Origin: Nyssa sinensis
Taxonomy: Eukaryota > Streptophyta > Magnoliopsida > Cornales > Nyssaceae
Direction: 5' to 3'
DNA: 64,000 nt
Assembly (NCBI GenBank): GCA_008638375.1
Contig: VIRR01000562.1
Span: 124,001-188,000 of the forward strand
The position numbers and the translations under genes were made by a program. Each line of letters opens with the position of its first letter. Positions within the stretch are counted from its first letter, which is position 1. Positions 43,145 to 54,820 of this stretch are shown one piece after another. The notes beneath the pieces were generated by a model. The model did no database searches. It had not been told where the DNA came from and saw nothing but the letters and a program-made list of their open reading frames with translations.

Positions 43145-44947
43145 TCAATAACTGAAAATAAGGGTTGAAGAACAGATTTAGCCTGTGGATTATCCCATTC
43201 AAGCAAATCCTACCACTTCTTTTGTCCACTGATTTTTATGAGACGTGCAGGATGGGCCTCTGATATTTGCCTATTATCATCCACATTTATAGTAAAGAGA
43301 GAGAGCCTCTTAAGCTTTGGACAATTGTCTACTTTGATTTTTTGAAGAGAAGGACAAGCCATTGTGTTCGTCCCCATACATATGCTCTTCAATTCCGGTA
43401 CATCTTGTAACTTCAAAGACCGTAACTTGGAGAATGTCAGAATAGAAGTCCTTTTAGTAGTAATCCCTTCTTTAACTTCTTCTTCTTCTTCTATTATTAT
43501 GTTCTCCATTTGAGAGCAACCAAACACACGAATCAATTCAAGGTTTTGCAGGTGGTGCCACACCAACCGAGCTGTGAACAAATACTTGAGTTTTTCACAG
43601 CGCCAAACACTCAACAGTTTTAGACGGGAAAAGATTCCAGTTTCTAGGGTTGGTGCTGGTGGTCCCCCTTCCCTTTCAACTCCCTCATACTTGAAGAGGC
43701 TTATTAAATCTGGTAGGTTCAACCCCCAATACTACATCTCTCTAGATCTCTGCAAGCATTCTCCTTTAGAGAAGGTGAAAATTCCAATAAGTTCGTAGGA
43801 AGAACGCATCTCTCTATGTAAAACTCCTGCATGTTGGTAGGGAGCAAAATACTGCAGTTCAACATTATTATTTGACCAACTTCAGAAATAGATACTCGTC
43901 TACATCGAAGCAAATCATGACCATGTCCACTTTTGATCTGAAGACAATAGTGACTTAATCTCTACCAATGCTGAGTATTGACATAGCTATTGAACTGATG
44001 AAGACTAGAGAAATGCACACCAAGCATCTCCAGTTGTGTCAAGCTAATCAGGTCTCTCGTCTGAATGTCAGCATGCACACAATCATCAAGTCTGAGGCAC
44101 TGCAAATGGGAAAGTTTGGGTAATAAACCAGTTGGAATAGAAAGTATGTGCAACGTACGAAATAGTTTAAGGCATTTTAGGTTGACTAATCCCTCCAAAC
44201 CTTCAGGTACTTCTCTGATTCCACTTCGCTCTATATACAATTCTCTCAATTCCTTAAGTTCTGCCAATGAAGGTACGTATTCTAAATTTATACAGGACCT
44301 CAAAAACAATCCTCGAAGACTTTTCAAGTTGGAGATGGAATCTGGCAAACACTTGAGATTTCGTAAACATGATAGGTCCAAAACTCGGAGGCTCAGTGTA
44401 TATACAAAGAAGGAATTGGGAATCTCTGAAATACTGTGGTTATTATGCAATAAAAGGGTGAGAAGTCTGGGGCACTTGGGTGATATGGAAGTAGAGAGAT
44501 GTTCTTCCATTATGTCTTCTTGTAAGCAAACTCTCTCAAGATTTTCTGACCACTCTCTCTCATTTGGAATCTGTAAGAGTCGTCTAGATTTCATCATGAA
44601 AATATGACCACCATTCTCATTTTTAGTGATATTGAGGGCCATATCTCTAATCACATCATGCATCTTTAAATGAATGGAACCATAATGGTTTTTAGCACTT
44701 TCTAACAAACAAGCATTTTCCAGTTTATTCAGTATAAAATGACCCCTATCAAATTTTGCTCTCCTAGTTCTGCTTCCATCTAATAACCCTTCAGCAATCC
44801 AATATACTATCAAGTCCATCTTTGGGATCTTGTAGTCTTCGGGAAACAATGCACAGTACAAGAAACATTGCTGGAGCCTTTTATCTTTCAAGCGATCGTA
44901 ACTGAATTTTAGTTTCTTAAATACCTTATCCTCCATATCAAGGAAAA
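43145..44947 (-). pseudogene. CC-NB-LRR resistance gene relic, C-terminal half
   Basis: NLR proteins sense pathogen effectors inside the cell. The reverse strand begins mid NB-ARC at LKFSYDRLKDKRLQQCFLYC, continues ALFPEDYKI (RNBS-D), and has the MHD switch in KMHDVIRDMAL (44655-44663). About ten LRRs follow (LRVLDLSCLRNLKCLPDSI). The end matches the usual tail of the At4g27220/RPS5-type group (DLLEWDNPQAKSVLQPLFS). Missing: coiled coil, P-loop and kinase-2; upstream of 44947 homology stops. Lesions: in-frame TAG at 43962-43964, frameshift near 43720-43735, in-frame TAG at 43210-43212. A probable splice donor (GTATGC) ends the homology. Confidence 0.92.
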
Positions 44948-45047
44948 AGAGGCCAACAGTTTCTGGAAAGCACTAAGCGAAATCTAATGTGGAAAAAAAA
45001 AAAGGTGAGTCCTAGCATGGAGGGAGAAGAAGAAAGAGGAAGCCACT

Positions 45048-46514
45048 TCAACTAGGGCTATAATTTCAAACTTAAAAAAAAGGTATGAATCTATCCCTAG
45101 AATTATTTTCTTGTGATCAATTGCAAAATGAATGAGTCAAATTAATTAAGAACATGGATTTAGTCTCTGAATCCTATAATACTACACAAGCACTTAATTG
45201 ATTAGAATTAAGTTATGGCTCTAAAAGCATAAACTTAACATACATGAAGCAAGGTTTAATTTCAAGATTAATTAATCCTATACTATGTTAATTAGCAAGG
45301 TAATAAGCTAATTAGTGCTTACTTATTATAAAACCTTGCATACGATGAAAATTAGGGGGGAAATACTGTTGAGATTTTGGAAAATGACATAAATTAAGCC
45401 TAACTAATTAAGCTTATGCTTGGTATTGAGATAATTAAATGAAAGAAACATTTGTCACATAAAAGCTAAGAAATGCAACTAAAATTAGGGTGCATTAGAC
45501 TGTGTTTGACTGTTGGGAATTGACACAAATAATCCTAAATGATGTTGATAAATTGAGCTAAGTAATTCTAGGATGTTTGTTAAAAGTGACGAAACAAATC
45601 CTACTGAGAATGCTGAAATTTTTTAGCTTAATAGTGCTGGAAATTGTGAAAGATTATCCAAAATATGGCTATAGAAATAATTCAAATAAACCTAATTAAG
45701 AGTTGAGTATTGGTGTAATAGGTATAGTAACTGTTATAAATATTGATTGTAATCTGTAACTTAATTTAGGCATTAGATTGATTGATTGATTGTATTGATT
45801 GTAAAAACTAATTTAAGATGGTTTCCTTATTTACTTGTAAGTTGTGACTATAAATTTTAACTTCCTAGAGAGAAGAATATATCTTTTGCATTCTCTAAAA
45901 TATCTTTGACAATAACCAACTGCACTTGGAAGTTGGAAAACGTAATTCTAATGGGTCAAAATGAAATAGTGCAGCTATCATTCCTAGTGTTTAAGAGGGT
46001 TCATTCCATCTAAATAAACATTAATAAGAAATAGAAATAGATATATAGCGTTAAGAAGCAATAGAGTTCATTAGAATTCAAGATAACCTAAATGAAACCT
46101 AAAGAAGACAAATATTAGTATCACTTTTTTTATGTGATTCTAATTCATCGATATAATATTGTTATCTATAATTTTGAAGAATGTGAATTGTGAAATATAA
46201 ACTCATTATGATATGGATTTGAATCATTGGATATAGGATTTCGTTATCAATTTATTTCTTAAAAATTTGTGATTTTCCATAATATTATGATAATTTGAGA
46301 AGTTATGTGATTTCTTACTGATTTGATAATTGGTTTAGACTTGCTATTAAACATAAGAATATTGATTTGACAACTGGACTTGTGATTAATTACTATTTTA
46401 TTTTAGACATGATTTTAAGACATTTGAGTTGTTTGAAAACTTTTATTATTAGTCATTATCAATTATATTTTGACTTAATTAGAAACTAATTAAGTCAACT
46501 AGGGCTATAATTTG
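45048..46514. repeat. 1.4-kb segment flanked by 19-bp direct repeats
   Basis: TCAACTAGGGCTATAATTT occurs identically at 45048-45066 and 46495-46513. The segment between is AT-rich without a domain; it has a GATTGATT run near 45776-45790 and a perfect hairpin at its right edge. The left repeat lies just past the NLR break and the right one just before the copia break. It may be a target duplication, a deletion scar or a repeat unit. Confidence 0.5.
46471..46497. repeat. Perfect 12-bp inverted repeat (hairpin)
   Basis: TGACTTAATTAG, then AAA, then CTAATTAAGTCA. The two arms are exact complements. It directly adjoins the right copy of the 19-bp direct repeat. Confidence 0.9.
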
Positions 46515-46544
46515 ACTTGATTAGATTTTCACAATAAAGCCTCA

Positions 46545-47930
46545 TTGGACGACGTCATATACCAACACCAAGCTCCATAATCAAAATTTTCAATCACAAA
46601 AGCTCACACAAACCATGTGCCATAGCCCTAAACTCAACTTCAGCACTGGATCTCACGACAATGATTGCTTCTTGCTACGCCAAGTCGCTAGGTTGCCTCC
46701 TACAAAAGTGCAGTACCTAGAAGTAGATGTCTATCTGTGACTGACCCTGCCCAATCTGCATCAATATATGCCTCTAACCTCAAATGACTATATGTCTGGA
46801 AAATAAGAAACCTCTTCCAGGTGATAACTTTAGATATTGAAGAATTCTAAAGACAACTTCTAAATGAGATAATTGTTAGGAATGCATAAACTAACTTACC
46901 ACACTCACGATATAGGCAATATTTGGTCGAATATGTGAGAAAAAAATCAATTTTCCCACAAGTCTCTAGTACATGCCCGTATCAACTTCTATATCACCAC
47001 TACTCTCCCCAAGCCTATGATTTGGCTCAATCAGAGTATCACATGGTTTGCAACCAAGCATTCCTATCTCCTTCAATAAGTTTAAAACATAATTCTATTA
47101 AGAGATAAAAGATTCATTTTTCTAATTTTGCAACCTTTATCCCAAGGAAGTATTTCAAGTCCCCCAAGTCCTTTATCTCGAACTACTTGGCCAATGAAGA
47201 CTTCAAAACTTGCACCTTTTCAACATCATTTCCAGTTATAACAATATTATCTACATAGACTGTAAGCACAGTGACCTTCTTTTGCCTATGTTTGATAAAG
47301 AGAGTGCAATCGACCTAACTCTGCTTATAGCCATACTTCTACATAGCTCTACTAAACCTCTTAAACCAGGCTCTAGGGGATTGCTTCAAGCTATAAAGGG
47401 AATTCTTCAATTTACAAATTTTCCATTCATTAGGCATAGATGGAAAACCAGGAGGAACATTCATATATACTTCCTCTTCCAAATCACCATAAAGGAAAGC
47501 ATTCTTTACATTAAATTGATGAAGGGACCACCCCAAATTTGCTGCCAAAGAAAGCAACACTCTAATGGAATTCATTTTGACCACGGGTGCAAAGGTTTCT
47601 TGGTAATCAATGCCATAGGTTTGAGGAAAACCTTTGGCCACCAATCTAACTTTACACCTTTCTACAAATCCATATGCCTTGTACTTTACAGTAAACACTC
47701 ATTTACACCCAATTATTCTTTTCCCATCAGAAAGAGTCACCAGGTCCCACGTGTCATTCTTCTCGAGAACTCTCGTCTTGTCAACCATTGCTTTCTTCCA
47801 CTTAGGATCCGCCAAGACATCTCTCCAATCTTTTGAATAAATGTAGAAGACAACAAAGAGACGAAGGCATGATAGGAGGGTGAAAGTGACTAACAAGATA
47901 CAAAATCGGAGATAGGATATTGAGTGCACG
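46545..47930 (-). pseudogene. pol: copia reverse transcriptase and RNase H
   Basis: The reverse strand reads [40 protein letters not shown], then [18 protein letters not shown] and [18 protein letters not shown]. Two catalytic acids are changed: the usual DVKNAFL reads NVKNAFL, and YVDD reads YVDN (47246-47257). RNase H text, LRLEAYIDADWAGSVTDR, follows at about 46720-46785. The longest open piece is 47339-47698. Inactive. Confidence 0.92.
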
Positions 47931-48359
47931 ATCAGACTCCTTTACAAATTGCAATAGTAAGATCAATATCAATCAGACTAAGAGAGGTAAAAGTATCTAT
48001 AAGAAGGTAAGAAGCATTATTTGGATTTAAAGAATCCAGCTGGCAGTTAACATGAGAAGGATCAATAATCTCATCCTTTTCCTCCTTGAGTAAGTCAACA
48101 TCTCTTTAACTCATGCACCCCGCTTCTCCTTGTCCACCTCACAGACAACCTATTTCTCCTTTTCCACCTCACAAAACAGGAGACTCACAAATAAGAGATA
48201 AAGATTAAGGAAGAGATAAAGGTTGAGGAAGAGAATGACCTAAAGACAACTCTTCATTATCATTCTCTCACTGGAGAGGAGTCTATAGATCAAGAAAATA
48301 TGATCTAGACTCAAAAAAGGTGACATCCACAATGACAAAACAACGTCGAGTAGGAGGAT

Positions 48360-49430
48360 AATAACATCAATACCCCTTCTGAGTATTAAAGTAACCTAGA
48401 AAAATACATTTCAAGGCCCTAGGATCAATTTTTCCTCGAAACGGACCATGAATATTAACAAAACAACCGCAACCAAATATACAAGAGGGAATAGGGTACA
48501 CAAAAGCAGAAACTCCCAAGACTTCCAAAGGAGATTTGAATAACAAGACACGAGAAGGCATCTTATTGATGAGGTAGGCAGCCATAAGAAGTGCATCCCC
48601 CAATAATAAGTTTTGGGAACGTGCATGGTAAACAAGAGTGCATGAGCCACTTCTAACAAATGGCGATTCTTACGCTCAGCTATCTGCATTTCAAGGCCCT
48701 GTGATCAAGTTTTTCTCGAAACGGACCATGAATATTAACAAAACAACTGCAACCAAATATACAAGAGGGAATAGGGAACACAAAAAAGGAAATTCCCAAG
48801 ACTTCCAAAGGAGATTTGAAGAACAAGACACGAGAAGGCATCTGATTGATGAGATAGGTTGCCATAAGAAGTGCATCCCCCAATAAGTTTTGGGAACGTG
48901 CATGGTGAACAAGAGTGCATAAGCCAATTCTAACAAATGACAAGTCTTACACCTAGTTATCCTATTTTGTTGTGGAGTATTGACGTGGGTAGTTTTGTGA
49001 ATAATGCCATGAAAATTCAAATATAGATTAAATGCACCATTCCCATATTGACCACCATTGTCAGACCTAAGCACCTTAATACTAACATCAAATTTAGTTA
49101 AAACCATTCTATGAAAGGTTTTAAAACATGTAAAAACCTCACTTTTGTCACAAAGTAAGTACACCTAGGTAATACGAGAACAATCATCAATAAAGGTAAC
49201 AAATCATCGATAACCACACAGTAGGAATACGAGAAGGGCACCACATATTGGAATGAATAATAGAAAAATATGAAGTGCTTCTTATTTAAACTAGGAGGAA
49301 AAGAAACACAATTGTGTTTTGCTAGTTCACATACTTTACAGTGAAACTCAGAAACATTTGACTTAGAAGATAAAATAGGAAACAATTTCTGCAATGAAGA
49401 AAAAGACAAATGGCCAAGGCACTGATTCCA
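48360..49430 (-). pseudogene. int: copia integrase with an internal 280-bp tandem duplication
   Basis: The pre-integrase zinc region (CLGHLSFSSLQKL, then FHCKVCELAKHN) lies at 49290-49430. The core has Asp in VLRSDNGGQY (about 49060). Then 48687-48960 and 48407-48686 are tandem copies: the first-read copy has NRITRCKTCHLLE and the second keeps the canonical IAERKNRHLLE. Each copy continues with HALLFTMHVPKTY and, in another frame, LINKMPSRVLLFKSPLEVL. The block RALKCIFLGYFNTQKGY ends the domain. Confidence 0.9.
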
Positions 49431-50049
49431 TCACACTAGCTGGTCTATAGGAGAATCAACACTAAAACTAGTAGACTGGAAGGCTTGTTTCTTCTCAAAA
49501 GGTCTAGCAGTAGGAGAATCCAAGAGATAGAGACCACTCTTCTCACTACCACTACTAATCATTTTCTTCGTGTCCAAGTCTGAAAAATACAATGAGTAGG
49601 AAAGAAGGTTACGTTACAATTTAAGGACTTGGTAATACTACTAACAGATAAAAGATTAGTAGAAAAATTAGGAACTTGTAAGACTAATGAGAAGGGGGGT
49701 GATAGAGAAACTGAAATAGAACCTTTACCAGAAATAAAGAATAAAGATCCATCTGTTATCCTAATTGTCCCTACCTGAAAAAGTATTATAAGAAGAAAAT
49801 AAGTTTGACAAAGTAGTTATATGATCAGAAAGCTCCTAAATCAATGATCCAAGAGCGTCTACAACATCAAAGAGAAGCACTATATGCCTCAACATGAGTA
49901 CTTGAGTGAGCAAATGTGGAGGAAGTAGTGGCTGCAAATGAGGGCTCTAGCTGAGACATAAGACGTCAAAGAGATTCAATCTCTGCTCGAGAAAGAACAG
50001 AAGTGTCTAAAACTACAACAGAAGTAGTCACAAGGGAATCAACAGAGGT

Positions 50050-50935
50050 GAGACGAGCATTTGACTTGGGTGCTCCTCCAAGGCGACCTCCTGTAACCCA
50101 TGTAGGACAGTCATATTGTTTCTAACAACTTTCTTTTGTGTGTCTCAACTTGCCACAATAATCGCACACAAGCTTATCCTCATCATCGGTCATGAAACCA
50201 ATAACTCGGCCACCAACACGGCCTTTAGTGATCCCTTTTCCTTTTCTTTGTGAAGCAGAGGCAGTGGTAAGGGCAAATGGCTCTTGAATTGATGACTGAA
50301 GCATAGCACTACTTCTATTGTCCTCTCCCTGAACATAGGCAAACATTTGATTGAGAGAAGGTAGAGGGTCGTGTCCCATAATCTGAACTCAAATCACATC
50401 ATTCTCTATATTCAAACCAACTCAAAACTCAAGTATGCGCTCAACTCTACCATCTTCTTAAACTAATGGCATCACCGTGACAGTATATTGATCCAATTCT
50501 TGCCACAATCCTTGTAGAATGTTGTAATACGTAGCCAGAGTCATATCTCGTTGTTTGTGTTCATGGATCTTGTGCTTCAACTCATAAATGAGCAGTGTTA
50601 CCCATCTATGAGTAAGTCTGAGCAACCGAGTCCTAAATCTCCTTTGCCGTCCTCAAAAGAAAATAGTCATTATTAATCTCAAGTTGCATGGAGTGAAGGA
50701 GTCGAGACAAAATAGTAGAATTTTATGCATCCCATTTGGCAAATGAAGGATCTATACTTTGTGGTTCCACAACTGTGCCATCAAGATAACCCATGTTTGT
50801 TTTGCTCTTAATAAACAAGAGAGCTGAATTAGACCAAGCAAGGTAATTAGTTCCATCAAGCTTTGCCGTCGTAATTTGTAATGTAGGGTTTTTAGTTTGG
50901 CTAATAACAGAACCCAATGCACTACTACTAGAGAC
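50050..50935 (-). pseudogene. gag: copia gag
   Basis: Starts near MGSVISQTKNPTLQI at 50917, with the conserved LDGTNYLAWSNS. A stop follows KWDA (50723), then GNTALLIYELKHKIHEHKQR and MGHDPLPSLNQMFAYVQGED. The zinc knuckle CDYCGKLRHTKESC (CX2CX4HX4C) is at about 50122-50163; Arg replaces the usual Gly before His. Confidence 0.9.
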
Positions 50936-51596
50936 TTAACTAATCTTAGACATTTTATTGCAACAGTCCCAATGACCCAATAAATGTTGAGGATACAAAA
51001 AAAAAAAAAAAAAACTTCCCTTAGCATTTTTATCCAACCAAACACAACCAAATATCACAAACAATTTCTAAAGAACTAATGAAGCCTCAAGCGGCCAAAA
51101 TAACAACCAAACAAAGTGATTCAAGCCATTAAAGGGTCTCCACGCACAGCCAAGCATGTACAATAGCTACCACGCAATCTTTAGGTATGGCCGATCGAAG
51201 TATTTTCATCACAAACCACCTCTAATCATTATGGGTTATTGAAAACTCAATGCTCCAGGCAAAACACACCCTAAGGAATCAGTTTGAAGCATCAAAAACT
51301 TTTTTTAAAAAAAAAACCTATAATTCCAAATAAAAAAAATGTCTTACTTTTTCGGAAAAAAAAACATTCTAAATACAAAAAATCCAATCAGATGTCTGCA
51401 AAAAAAATTCAAAAAAATAAAATAAAAATTACTAAAAGACTCCCCTATGTCCAGACGATTTGATCCATATGGTTCATATGTTCTCAAGTTCTTATGTCAT
51501 CAGTGTCCATGTGACGACGTCAACGCCTCTATTTGGACCATGTTTGCTCTCTGACCTTTTCCACTTTGTTATGAAAGAAGTTCAGACTTGATTGAC

Positions 51597-51608
51597 GCTC
51601 TAATACTA
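51597..51608 (-). promoter_or_regulatory. copia primer binding site, decayed
   Basis: The reverse strand reads TAGTATTAGAGC, differing from TGGTATCAGAGC at two positions, both transitions. It lies three bases from the LTR end. Confidence 0.7.
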
Positions 51609-51611
51609 AGT

Positions 51612-52702
51612 TGAAATATGGTGTTTGTAGTTCTAGGGTTTAAGATAAAGAAAAGAAAAAGCATAAAGATTTTGAAAAATAGGGTGGAATAATAATTCCA
51701 TTATTCTCATTGTTGTTAGTATCTTGCGATACGCGATACGTATCTTATACGTATTTTATGATACGTTTCGATATGGACATAAAACGATACGTATCTTATA
51801 GTTATATCTTTTTGTACCGTATCTTATGATACGTTTCAATACACATGATACATGTGATACACACAAACAGGCTAAATGTTATCGTTTTGACCTTTTTTGT
51901 TTTATTATATACACTTTTTGTTTTGTTTGGTTTTATATTACTTCTTTGTAATGCCTAGAGATCTTTCCTCAAGTAAGAAAGAAGGAAAGTATGTATTTCA
52001 AAACGATGAGGATGATAAGTGAACAGATACAAGAAGTTGAATAAGAAAATGAATGACGACGACGATGATAATATTGATGCCATTGAAATTGAATATTAGG
52101 ATGAAAATGGGATTAGATTATAAAAATGAATGATTTTAGATTTTGTCTTTAAATTTTGACACTGAAGAACTTTGTTAGAAAATTGGATTATTAAATTTTG
52201 GTTTGAAACTCGTAGTATTTATAAAGCTTGATTCTTGTATTGTATGAAATTTAAGTTAATTTTTTTTATAACTAAATTGAAATGTTATTTTTATCATTTT
52301 CTACATTGTTTATATATGACATGATACAACATATTTGGAAAACAAGATAACAATATTTGGTACTACTTTGAATTAATTTTAATTATTGGATAAATAATAA
52401 TAAATATATATCTATTTTTTATGACGAGTAAAGAGAAATATTATTTATATCATTTTAAAAATTATATATATACATATATTGACATGTGTATATATATCTA
52501 TATATTTATTTATAAATGTATTTTAAAAAAATATACGTATCTTACGATACACAATACGATACCCGATACGATACACATTTTTTAAAAAATTATACAACTT
52601 CCCATACACGTTTCGACAACTTTGCTTTTTCTTACACCTTCTCTATTTATTTTAGATAATCAAAAAATTACAAGAATGCCCATTTTGTCAATATTTCTAA
52701 CA
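51612..52702 (-). repeat. copia 5' LTR, interrupted
   Basis: The reverse strand starts TGTTAGAAATATTGACAAAA (from 52702) and ends ACACCATATTTCA (51612). Between about 51710 and 52622 it is split by GATAC-rich sequence. Without that it is about 180 bp. Confidence 0.7.
51710..52622. mobile_element. GATAC-bordered AT-rich insertion in the copia LTR
   Basis: The left border carries CGATACGCGATACGTATC and GATACGTTTCGATAT repeats (51725-51860). The right border carries ACGATACACAATACGATACC and CGATACGATACA (52545-52575). The middle is AT-rich; around 51960-52110 it has coding-like Asp-rich text (DDDDNIDAIEIEY) that resembles the acidic tail of hAT-type transposases. No clean target duplication was found, so the class is only a guess. 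Confidence 0.45.
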
Positions 52703-54362
52703 TTAGTGACTTTTTAATATCAAAGCATTAGAATTATTCAATTATTTTCTTTATTTTTATCTTTTGATTTCAACATTTTTATTGTAATAACTCGAAAGTT
52801 AATTTTATATTTATAGCATTAACCTATGATATTTTAAATAAAACAGAGATGCATGTAGTTTTATTTGATGAAAGTGTCAAAGTATCACATAAGCTAATGT
52901 AAGATGTGATCTACAGGACATTTATTAGAGAAATAATTAGGCAAAACAAACATTATTATCAGAATCTACGAATCAAAATATACTACCGTATCAATTTGGC
53001 ATGATTCTAAGATGGTGACTTTTTCATGCTCACATATGCCAACACAACGTGACTAGACACGTGGCATAAGTTGGTAGGAACTTGGCCAAGAAGAATTGGG
53101 AAACACGAATGGTAGCAAATGTAGTAGAGTAATGTTTTATGGCACAACAAATCTCAGCACAACTTATAGCACAACTGATGTGGAGGTTTCACCTCCACAT
53201 TTTTAAAACTTGCTCAAATCTGTTTTTGGTAGACACCCATTTCCGTGTAACGCACAAGTAGGAGGTGGCAGAACCTTGTGCATTGAATGAGGTGGCTGGA
53301 AGCAAAGGAGAAGTTTTTAGGTGGACGAGGTCCATTGACTAAGCATGAATCCGGCCAATTAAATCATGCCATGTGTACATGTTTACTTTTGTAGTAGACA
53401 AAAAAATGTTTTTGCCTGCATGGCTTAAAATGATTGGTCGAATCCATTGATTTGGTCCAATGGATCCGGTTCAACTAAAAATTTCTCGAATTAAAGCAAG
53501 AGAGAGAGAGGGGGGGTTAAAGAGGAAGAAAGAGGCGGCAAGCATGAAGAAGAGAGAACATAATTGAGATAAGGAGAAGAAGGAAAGAATAAGAAACTGT
53601 GAATTATGGAGGAAAAACAATGGAGGAAATATTTTCTCTCTATATATACAAAGCGTAGACCAATTTACATGAATAACTACTAAAGTAGGTGCTCTAAAGG
53701 ATTTCTGCAGCTCGGAAATGGCTAGAGGGCAACGTTCAGTTAAAGGAGTTCGGTCAAAGAAAAGTCTTTCAAGGAGAAATTTTAGATTTTCTCTCTTCTA
53801 GTAACAACAATAGAGAGCAGGTAAGGGGTGTTTTCTTGCTTATATGCTGTTACAATTTTTCACATATGTGCCTGAGACGAAAGATAATCATAAAATTGCT
53901 TGAAGAGTGAAACAAAAAGAAAGTAAAATGGTGGGGAAAAATCAAGAAATGTGATGCAGTTTTGGGTGGATTCAATTGTGTTTGTGTATTAATTCATGAA
54001 AACATGATTAAAAGTGCTTAAATATCATTTAAAAGTGGTTGGAATAAAAAAAAAAAAAGGGGCACGAAATAAGCTAGAAAAGTGAGGAAATTTTTTTCAG
54101 GAAAATCGGTTTTCCTATATCCATCACCGGAGAAGGTAATGGGAGTGTTGGCGCGGTAAGTCAAATCATGGCAAGTTACTCAATGGTCTTAGTGTCTTAA
54201 TTCTTTTGTGTGTGAAGATGTGTGTAAATGTATTATATTAATAGAGATTAAGTATATCAACTTTGACAATTGATAGTAAGTAAATTCAACTTGCAAAAAA
54301 TGATGATAATAAAATTGACTTATTCTTGACAAAGTGAAAGAAACTCCAGCTGCAGGCAAAAG
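52703..54362. other. Intergenic sequence
   Basis: No ORF with a recognised domain. A perfect hairpin, ATGTGGAGGT-TTC-ACCTCCACAT, lies at 53178-53200, near three GCACAAC repeats. A purine-rich tract lies at 53500-53600. Confidence 0.5.
53178..53200. repeat. Perfect 10-bp hairpin
   Basis: ATGTGGAGGT, loop TTC, ACCTCCACAT. Followed by T-rich sequence, but in a plant nuclear context this is not evidence of a bacterial-type terminator. Confidence 0.85.
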
Positions 54363-54369
54363 ATAATTG

Positions 54370-54784
54370 TATCGCTTTTGACGTACGACAACCTCCTAAC
54401 ACTCTGAAACCGAACAACGAGTAGAATCAAAGCCAATCAAAGAGTATTTAGTTGTGTTGCAAAACTCACACTACAAGAAATAGAATTCTCATAAATTATT
54501 GCCATCATAATTATGGCCTTTATATTAAATAACAACAGCAATGATATAAGTACTGAAAAACAAAAAGACAATAACAATAAAATGCATATTTTATACATAT
54601 ATATATATAAAAAGTAAAATTAATTTTTTATTGTGCAGGGGGCCATTTTTTACTTTTGTGTGGGTGTGAGTATACATGTATGAAAATGTCGCATATCTCC
54701 AAAAATATTCTCAAATACATCCAACAATGATGTTGTACGTTCGTGTATTGCCAAAATATTATTGAAAGCATACTTGGAGATATG

Positions 54785-54820
<36 letters not shown>

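Larger units (their letters stand above)
46543..52702 (-). mobile_element. Decayed Ty1/copia retrotransposon
   Basis: Reverse-strand order: LTR (51612-52702, interrupted), primer site, gag, pre-integrase, integrase, RT, RNase H. The RNase H text ends at about 46543 in PMRLYCEN, so the 3' end and 3' LTR are missing. All ORFs are broken by stops and shifts. The gag-integrase-RT order is the copia order. Confidence 0.92.

Noticed and set aside
44065..44607. 180-codon + strand ORF
   Set aside because: It is the antisense shadow of the NLR leucine-rich repeats.
46471..46505. Helitron 3' end (hairpin followed by CTAG)
   Set aside because: The hairpin and a CTRR-like CTAG are there, but the following base is G instead of T and no TC start or rolling-circle helicase was found.
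47210..47836. 208-codon + strand ORF
   Set aside because: Shadow of the copia RT on the other strand.
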